Origin: Odiellus spinosus
Lineage: Eukaryota > Arthropoda > Arachnida > Opiliones > Phalangiidae
DNA: 64,000 nucleotides
Reading direction: 5' to 3'
NCBI GenBank assembly: GCA_963920705.1
Contig: OY987234.1
Coordinates: forward strand, 5,839,851 to 5,903,850
Each line of letters begins with the position of its first letter. The first letter of the stretch is position 1. Of this stretch, positions 56,900 to 64,000 are shown one piece after another. The notes beneath the pieces are model-generated. The model did not search any database. It saw only the letters and a list, made by a program, of their open reading frames with translations, and had not been told where the DNA came from. The position numbers and the translations under genes were made by a program.

Positions 56900-58020
56900 G
56901 TTCGAGAGTTACGTCCCCTTTCCTCTCTCCTCCCCCTTCTTCTAGACGGTCGTCGACAATTATGCTGCCTGTCGTTTAAGGTAATTAGGTGTGCTGTTAA
57001 ATTCGGTTTTAAAGTGTTACAAAATGGATTAAAATCGCTGAATTGTTGTCGATAAGAAAGGCTGGATTGCGGAGAGAATGAATAATCTTGTCCAGACGAA
57101 ATAATGAATGTAAGTTTATGATTCAAGTTGATTTTTATTTACGGCGTGCATTGTGAGGCTTAGCGCCGGAGTTCAAGAAGGGAACGGGGGAGTTCGCCTA
57201 ATTCCAACGGGACGGTAGGGTGGCTGCTCTGGCCGAAAGAGTTGTTGTTTTTTGCGGGAGAGGTATATCCCCTTTCCTCCCCCTTCTTCTTTGCGCGGGC
57301 GCCGCCATCATGATTGTCACGGGTCATTTTACGGTAATGGCTGTTTAATAAATGTGGTTACGTGTTGAATTTGCTTTAAATGTGTTTCAAAATGTATTAA
57401 AATCGCCGAATTATTGGCGATAAGAAAGGCGAGATTACGGAGAGAACGAAAATGATCTTGTCTAGACAAAATAATGAATGTAAGTTTATGATTCAAGCTG
57501 ATTTTTAATTATGGCGTTAGGATTACCGTCGGGCATTGTTAAGCGCCGGGGTACAAGAAGGGGGAACGGGAGAGTTCGCCTAATGCCCACGGGACGATAG
57601 GGGGTTGGCTATCGGCCGAAAGAGTTGTTTTTCGCAGGAGAGTTGCATCCCCTCTTCTCCCCATCTTCTTGGCGCGGGCGCCGCCGCCATCCTGATTGTC
57701 GCGAGCCATTTTACGGTAATGGCTGTTTAATTAATGTGATTCCTTGTTGAATTCGGTTTAAATGTGTTTCAAAATGGATGAAAATCGCCGAATTATTGTC
57801 GATATGAAAGGGGAGATTACGGAGAGAACGAAATAATGAATGTAAGTTTATGATTCAAGTTGATTTTTAATTAAGGTGTTACGATTAGCGCCGGGCATGG
57901 CATTGTTAGGCTTAGAGGCGGGAAGGGGAACGGGGGAGTTCGCCTAATGCAGACGGGACGATAGGGGCGATGGTATGGGCCGACTGACGCCGAAAGAGTT
58001 GTCGTTTTTAGCGGGGAAAC
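56900..58020. repeat. Tandem repeat of about 365 bp, roughly three units
   Basis: The landmark ATAATGAATGTAAGTTTATG recurs at 57101, 57471 and 57833. Each unit has a GC-rich block (GCGCGGGCGCCGCCATC), a GGGGGAGTTCGCCTAAT block and a CCGAATTATT...CGATAAGAAAG stretch. The outer units are partial. The frame 56845-57126 (-) lies in it. Confidence 0.88.
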
Positions 58021-58049
58021 AAATCTTTAATCGGGCTAAGCGTAGTTGG

Positions 58050-58490
58050 GAAGCCATTATAGATTTTACTCGTTAAATTTTAATCAAAATAGTAACGCTA
58101 GTATCTAATAAGCCATTAAGCTTTAATATAACCAATTTTAGTAATTATTTGATACGATTAGTGTTAATTTTATAATTTATTTACTGATTTTAAAATTGAT
58201 TGTAATTATTTGATTGCGAAATTGAAATAGACTCGAGTTTTAATGGTATTTACTTAATGAAAATTATTTAAGCCATTATAGATTTCTAAATTTTAATCAA
58301 TGCTAACGCTAAGCTCTGATAAACCATTAAGCTTAAATATAACTAATGTTTAGTAATTATTTGATACGATTAATGGTAATTTTAAAATTATTTTCTGATT
58401 TTAATATTTTGATTGTGAAATTAAAATCGACTCGAGTTTTAATGGTATTTAGGCATACTGACTTAAAATTATTTATCCAACGATCTTAAA
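58050..58490. repeat. Two tandem units of about 215 bp
   Basis: Both carry AAGCCATTATAGATTT, AACCATTAAGCTT-like, TAATTATTTGATACGATTA and GACTCGAGTTTTAATGGTAT in the same order. Confidence 0.85.
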
Positions 58491-58925
58491 CAAATACGGC
58501 TCTACTACTGATCTTTAAATTAGTTATTAAAATAGAATTAACACTAAAAATATAACACAAATGTAAAATTGCGCTTTTAAGTCCTTTTAATTTAATAGGG
58601 CTTTAAAATACCTTTGTTGTCTTCATTCTGAAATAATTATAATTTATATGGGTCATTTTAAGACGAAATGAATCATGCGCGTATGGCTCATTAACGTACA
58701 TTAATAAACGTATATTCAATGATAAAATACGCGAAATCAATCTAAAGCTTGAAAAAACATGGATTGAAAACGGCGCGTAACATCGCAAATTTAATATATT
58801 TTACTAGGCAAATAACTATTATCATTTTTTCTGTAATGTTTTGGTTAATTGTCTCAATATTTTTCATTCAATTTTTAATATCCAAAAATAAGTCTAATGA
58901 TCGTCCAATATTTTTCTCATTTCAG

Positions 58926-59201
58926 ATACTTTATCAAGCTTCTCAAGGACTTAATATCAATGAGCATTATCATCACTGGAGCAGCTAGAGACCTACTAAT
59001 TTGCTGTCCTAATCAAGGAGTATTACAAAGTGCCCAACAAAAAACTGTCTTCCAAACACTCAGTGCCACAAAGACAGAAAATGAACTAACTAGCGTACAG
59101 TCGCGTATATAGTTTCGGGTTTTTAACTTTTTCGCGTTGAACTGAACTGACTTGAAGAACTGCTTTTGGAGACGGAGGATCTACTAGACCGTCTTAAAAA
59201 T
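58926..59201 (+). other. Candidate exon, coding status unclear
   Basis: Preceded by TTTTTCTCATTTCAG and followed by AAAAAT|GTAAGT, both near consensus. One frame is open for about 62 codons (including SIIITGAARDLLICCPNQGV) before a TAG at 59110, but no frame is open across the whole stretch. It may be a terminal coding exon, a non-coding RNA exon, or a 5' untranslated exon starting after GTATATAG near 59104. Confidence 0.3.
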
Positions 59202-59209
59202 GTAAGTTA

Positions 59210-59690
59210 TCTTTTAAATTTTTTTCTATTGGGGTAATTTGATATATTTATGACTCGTGCGTGACTGTAATTGTTACGAGACTGTATAGTCTTATGTATA
59301 GCGATAATTAAGATTATCGCTGCAAAGTTTGGACCTTTAATGTATCTGTGACACAAGTTTAAGGGATGGGCGGTTAATCTGAACTTCAGTTTAAGGGATT
59401 TATAGGAAAGAATGATCCGTGACTTTAAATAATTCAAGAGATATTTGACTTTAATGTTTGACTTCGATAATTTTATAAGCAATACCTTCAACGATTATCT
59501 CCTTCTGATGTTATACGTGGCGAATATGGCGGAGGAAACCGAAATATCATAGATCTTAAATAATAATTCAAAAATTTTAAAATTAAATGACATTTTGAAA
59601 TAATCACGAAAACACCTGATAATTCACAGATATTCGGAAAAACCGAAATTCAGACTAATTGAAAAATGATAACCAAAACTACCTGGGAAA
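59210..59690. other. No gene seen
   Basis: AT-rich; the - strand frame 59207-59491 is Lys/Ile/Leu-rich without a motif. Confidence 0.45.
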
Positions 59691-59694
59691 TTCA

Positions 59695-60035
59695 GACTAA
59701 TTGAAAAATGATAACCAAAACTACCTGGAAAATTCAGGCAAATTGAGAAATTATATCGAAAAAACGTGGGAAATTCAGGCAAATTGAGAAATAATACCGA
59801 AAAATTGTGGGAAATTCAGGCAAATTGAGAAATAATATCGAAAAAACGTGGGAAATTCTGGCAAATTGAGAAATAATATCGAAAAAACGTGGGAAATTCA
59901 GGAAAATTGAGAAATAATATCGAAAAAACGTGGGAAATTCAGGCAAATTGAGAAATAATATCGTAAAAATGTGGGAATTTCTGGCAAATTTAGAAATAAA
60001 ATCGAAAAAACGTGGGAAATTCTGAAAACATTGAT
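59695..60035. repeat. 41-bp tandem array
   Basis: About eight units around GGGAAATTCAGGCAAATTGA and GAAATAATATCGAAAAAACG. The 112-codon - strand frame (59734-60072) is the repeat read backwards. Confidence 0.92.
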
Positions 60036-60925
60036 AGATGGTCAGAAAAGATTCGGAAACTGCGCATGACAATTAAGAAAAGCTTCCAGTTAAAAGGGAA
60101 CTCGGCTAGTCGTGATTGCGGCTCCTGTTGGGATTAGGAATTAATATGGCGGTGGTGAGGGAAGGTAGACGATTGGCGTGTATTGTACGGAGTGGTGTCG
60201 GAATCGAATAAGTGGGAACTTCTGAAGCCCTTCACGGTGAAGAGCGTTGGTCAGGCGCCAGTTGGGAGTCCGAATAAAGAGATCTACTAGTCGCAGTCAG
60301 ATGGTGGCAATGAGCGGCTTATATCCAAGCGTATAGATGTCTATCCCCCCCCTCCCCCCATCAAGTTGTTACGAAAAAATTGACGCGACATTCTGACGCC
60401 AAAATCTTTCTGTCGCGTACGCGTGGGGCCCAGCATCGTCACGTTGACGGCCACGATGGCTTCTCTAAAATATGTTTACTATATTGTTGATGTCGCCAAA
60501 CATTCAATCTCAATAGCCTTTTTTTCTGGTTTTTTATTATTATTATTAAAATTTGAATTAAGGACTTATCGGGTTTAAGGGTTCTGAATATAGGTTATTT
60601 CTCCTCGACTTTTCAATTCCTGTATATAGGTAGCTCCTGTAATTATTAATATCTGTATAAGTTAGATATTGCTAATATAAAACTCGTGAACTATTCTATT
60701 ATTTTATTTTGAGCTGAAATTCATAATTGGGGGCTAAAAATATCGAGAACTGCTTTCGTGAACGAGAAAATTCCTATTATTGAAGTAGTTTTGTAAAATA
60801 TGAAATTATTGAAATAATTTTGTTGGGTATGTACCTATTAGGAATTTTTTTAATAATTTCGTTAAATATGAAAAATATTGAAATTGGGCATTAGACAATT
60901 TAATTTTGAAATTACATAATTTAAC
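60036..60925. other. No gene seen
   Basis: Host DNA, increasingly AT-rich to the right; a C-run at 60344-60359. Confidence 0.45.
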
Positions 60926-61345
60926 TAGAAAAATATTGTTATTGATATATATTGAAATAAATTATATTAATTTCAATATTTTTTCAAGTTGAAAGTATTG
61001 GAATTAATATAATTTAACTAGAAAAAAGTATTGAAATTAATATAGTTTAACTTGAGAAATATTGAAATTAATATAATTTAATTTGAGAAAATATTGAAAT
61101 TAATATAATTAAACTTGAGAAAATATTGAAATTTATTATATTAATTTCAATATTTTTTAAGTTAAAAATATTGAAATTAATATGATTTAACTTGAAAAAA
61201 TATTGAAATTAATATGATTTAACTTGAAAAAATATTGAAATTAATATGATTTAACTTGAAAAATTTTGAATTCGATATAATTTATTTCAATATTTTTTCA
61301 AATTAAATTATATTAATTTCGATATTTCTCAAGTTTAATATAATT
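60926..61345. repeat. AT-rich tandem/inverted array of about 34 bp units
   Basis: Repeats of TATTGAAATTAATATAATTT with AACTTGAGAAAA, occurring in both orientations so that parts fold back. Confidence 0.85.
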
Positions 61346-61399
61346 TAATATAATTTAAAATATTGAAAATTTTAGGCAATTTAATTGAAAAAGATTAGA

Positions 61400-62185
61400 A
61401 AACTGAAGTCGAACAATATTAATTGCGTATAATTTGTAATGTTTTACAGATAAACTTTATATTCTACGGAGTCAATGTAAATTAACCAAATTAAATTTCC
61501 CTAAATTTTAAGCCCAGTTTTCAATCAAAGTTTTACAATTCAGATATCTGCTTCTCTGTTAACTGAAGCCTGTTAGCGTGCGGGTTAAGCGAAAAGTTCG
61601 ATTTTTATAGCTTCACCTTTGTTTTGACTATAAAGCTCTATTATTGATTGAAAACGCACCTTTTTATTGGCATGATAAATAATTATTAATATACTAATAT
61701 TATGAGCTGAGGAATTAAGCGTGACGTCACGAACTAGCGATTCCCATTGGTTCCCATTGGTTTAATATATTATTTTTCTCTCTCGTTATCGCGTAGTTAT
61801 TCGAAGTGCAGCAACGAAACTGCTATTAGATATTTTTTTCGCGAGTAGCGAACTAGGATTAGTCGTTAGTGTTTTATTTTTTTCGTTTCTGTCGCGTCAT
61901 CCAGATAAGAAGGGCTTATAGGTACGCTTTCGGCGCCACTTTCGCCCCCCTCCTACGCCCCGCTTCTACCCCTATGCCCCCCCCCCATTTCTCCTATCTC
62001 GCTCTCTTTTCGTAACACCTTTAGCGGTTCTTACTTAAAAAGCTTTTAGTCACTTTGGGAAGCTGGAAGCCCACGACGTTTACCTACTCATCTATATCCG
62101 CTGATTGGGGCCTTTTACCAAGCAGCGCGCCTTTTAACGTTTCCAACCCTATATATACTCGGTTACGATCTAGTAAGGAACCTTA
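61400..62185. other. No gene seen; dispersed-repeat fragment
   Basis: 61505-61605 matches 1386-1550. C-rich runs near 61950-61988. Confidence 0.45.
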
Positions 62186-62189
62186 TACG

Positions 62190-62602
62190 TGGTGCCAAAA
62201 GTCTATTACTTTTATTCCATAAAAGTAAACAACACCCAGTAGGTTAATACTATCAACAAAGTTCGAGGTAAATATACCGGCAGATTCTGATTCGAGACAC
62301 TCTAGCGGCCGCAGTCGGTGTAAATAGTGAGCGGAGGAAGCGCTACTCTTTGGAGAAATTCCAGAGTGGGGAGGGAAGATAATATAACCAAGCGCGGCCC
62401 GCCTAAATTCCGTCCCTCTCTCTCTCCAGACTCAAAATATCTAGGAACAGTCCAAATCACTCTAGCCAGACAGGGGTGATGACTCTTCTGGCCATTTTTA
62501 AGTGATGGGCTATGACGTAAAACTGGACCTTTGCTGATAGTATTGAGCTATGGGCGGTGTTTACTTTTTTAGAATAACGTGGTAGACTTTTGATGGCGCA
62601 AA
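62190..62602. mobile_element. Inverted-repeat element with 60-bp imperfect ends
   Basis: Left GCCAAAAGTCTATTACTTTT through AGTAAACAACACCC pairs with right GGGCGGTGTTTACTTTTTTA through GACTTTTGATGGC. Single ends of the same family are at 2735-2795 and about 10700-10770. Confidence 0.72.
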
Positions 62603-62969
62603 ACTACTCTTTTTTAATATAAATTTCGCTTCCTTCCCGAGTTGCCTCCGAAAATATCCCTATAGATACCTTCTATATAAAACGTTCGACTAAATTCGAG
62701 GCTCGTGACGTGCGACTCCTGATCTAATGAAACTCTTTCCTAAAGTTCGCGATGTGGTCGATGATACGGCGGATTAATACCCGATTTTAATATGTAGATG
62801 TTATTGTGATCTACCGGGGGGGGGGGGTGCTAAGAAACATGGAACTTTTATTTTAGTAATGGGAAAGGGTTTTCAGCTTCTGTACAGAAATTGATCCAGA
62901 TTTAATTAAATGAAGAATGCGATTAAAACCCTAGATTCCTTAGTGTAAATAACCAGCCTAATACATTTG

Positions 62970-63135
62970 TTTATTATTCGAGCTTATAATTTTATCTCCG
63001 CATAATTCGTATTCGTTTTATACTCATCTTTTTATATAATTTGTGGTTTTATATTAACTTGAATAGTTTATCCGATATTAAAATATCTGAAAAAAGCCTG
63101 GTTATCTATGGATAAGTTATTCATTATCCGATTCC
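62970..63135. repeat. Dispersed repeat, copy 3 of 3
   Basis: Same order as 9725-9900 (CTTATAATTTTATC, TTATATTAACTTGAA, ATTATCCGATTCC). Confidence 0.7.
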
Positions 63136-64000
63136 GAGCATTCGAGAAGCTCGAAATTTCTTAACCAAACTGTATTCGAAAGGTCACTGGGTTGATTGTA
63201 AAAATACTGTTCATACAAAATTAAGTTTCTTTGTAGAGAATCAATTGAGGAGTTAACGTCCACTCCAATCTATACGTTGTTTTCCACCGCGGGAACCAGA
63301 CGCGATCCTTGTTGATATGATAAAAACCCAATTGCGCGCTCTTCGCGACTGTCTGTAAACTGAGTATGTTCGTAAACGCGGTCGACGCTAGCTAGCTAGA
63401 TGTATAAACGAGCGAAAACGATAAAACAAAACAAGGTCGGGATAGGGGAGGGGGAATTCTAGTTGGGACGACGTAATTGGGAAGTAACAATCAAATAATT
63501 GTCGCCGAATGTTCCGAGTCTTTCCGATCCCAGAGGGATATACCGTCCGCTTCGCTAATCCACCCGCGGGATCTCCTCCGTCACTATACGTACCAGATCG
63601 AGCTAGAAAGAAAAGAAATTTTCTTCGACCTTTTCCTGTTTCTCTTAAAGGACTAGGGACGGGCTCGTTTCTCCAAAAGCTCGCCGCGCTCAAATTGGGG
63701 GGGGGGGGGAGGAGATTTTTGTAATCATGAAAATGAAATCGCCATTAGTTTGGCGTCCTTAGTAAACCACAGACAGCTATCGCTTGGTACCAGAGTTAAG
63801 CCTAATCATAGAATTTTGTTAGATTAACTAACCTAGACTTAAGTGTTGTGGGAGAAACGTAATTTCGTATATCTACGCGCGCTAAGCCGAAAATACAATA
63901 TAAAAACTACTTTAGTGGCGCTCGCTATCGGGGCTAATTACGTTTCCGAATTCAACTCGAAGGGTCACTCCGCCAAAAAAGTTTGACTAAAGGTTTAAAA
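63136..64000. other. No gene seen
   Basis: Two opposed frames (63388-63724) overlap on both strands around a run of about a dozen G; neither has motifs or matching splice borders. Confidence 0.45.

Noticed and set aside
59734..60072. 112-codon Phe-rich frame
   Set aside because: It is the 41-bp tandem array read on the other strand.

Overview
The window looks like AT-rich nuclear DNA of an invertebrate animal. It has no operons or bacterial-type genes, very little obvious coding sequence, scattered exon-like islands with splice-type borders, and a dense load of satellites and small inverted-repeat transposons. The species cannot be told from the sequence alone.

The only block of strong genes is one virus-like transposon at 41587-52478 (10,892 bp), a Polinton/Maverick. 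It has about 2.08 kb terminal inverted repeats (TIRs), 5'-AG...CT-3' ends and a perfect 6-bp target duplication (TTCAGG at 41581-41586 and 52479-52484). It landed inside a 32-bp minisatellite. Eight intact, mostly overlapping genes lie on the + strand: packaging ATPase (44201), a pX-like core protein (44857), a conserved protein of unknown role (45195), an rve integrase with a chromodomain (45818), a penton-like minor capsid protein (46905), a pVI-like protein (47741), the major capsid protein (48153) and an adenain-type protease (49448). Together they form a virion-assembly module plus an integration enzyme. No DNA polymerase B is present and there is no room for one. Each TIR also carries a 41-bp perfect hairpin near its tip, three 179-bp tandem repeats and an outward-facing single-pass membrane microprotein gene (63 codons, strong start context).

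The host DNA to the left (1-41580) holds a 29-bp satellite of about 140 very uniform copies (20730-24885), a 33-bp array (about 19165-19470), and several non-autonomous DNA transposon families. One family has CA...TG ends and 7-bp target duplications (16150, 37767, 56301), with a second family of the same kind at 53466. Others are TTAA-flanked elements (5666, 6665, 8705, 12919, 15561, 26302, 27946, 30515), an element with a 9-bp duplication (9942), TAGC-ended elements (17579, 25629, 41001), and a 661-bp near-perfect palindrome (40284-40944). The right side (52485-64000) has more tandem arrays, including a 365-bp repeat (56900-58020), and scattered repeats.

A few islands look like host exons by open frame plus splice-like borders: 13494-13699 (+), 38316-38531 (+), 58926-59201 (+), and 25253-25433, 14722-14916, 28672-28896 and 2422-2613 on the - strand. 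None could be assigned to a known gene, so these calls are tentative. The rest reads as intron or intergenic DNA.
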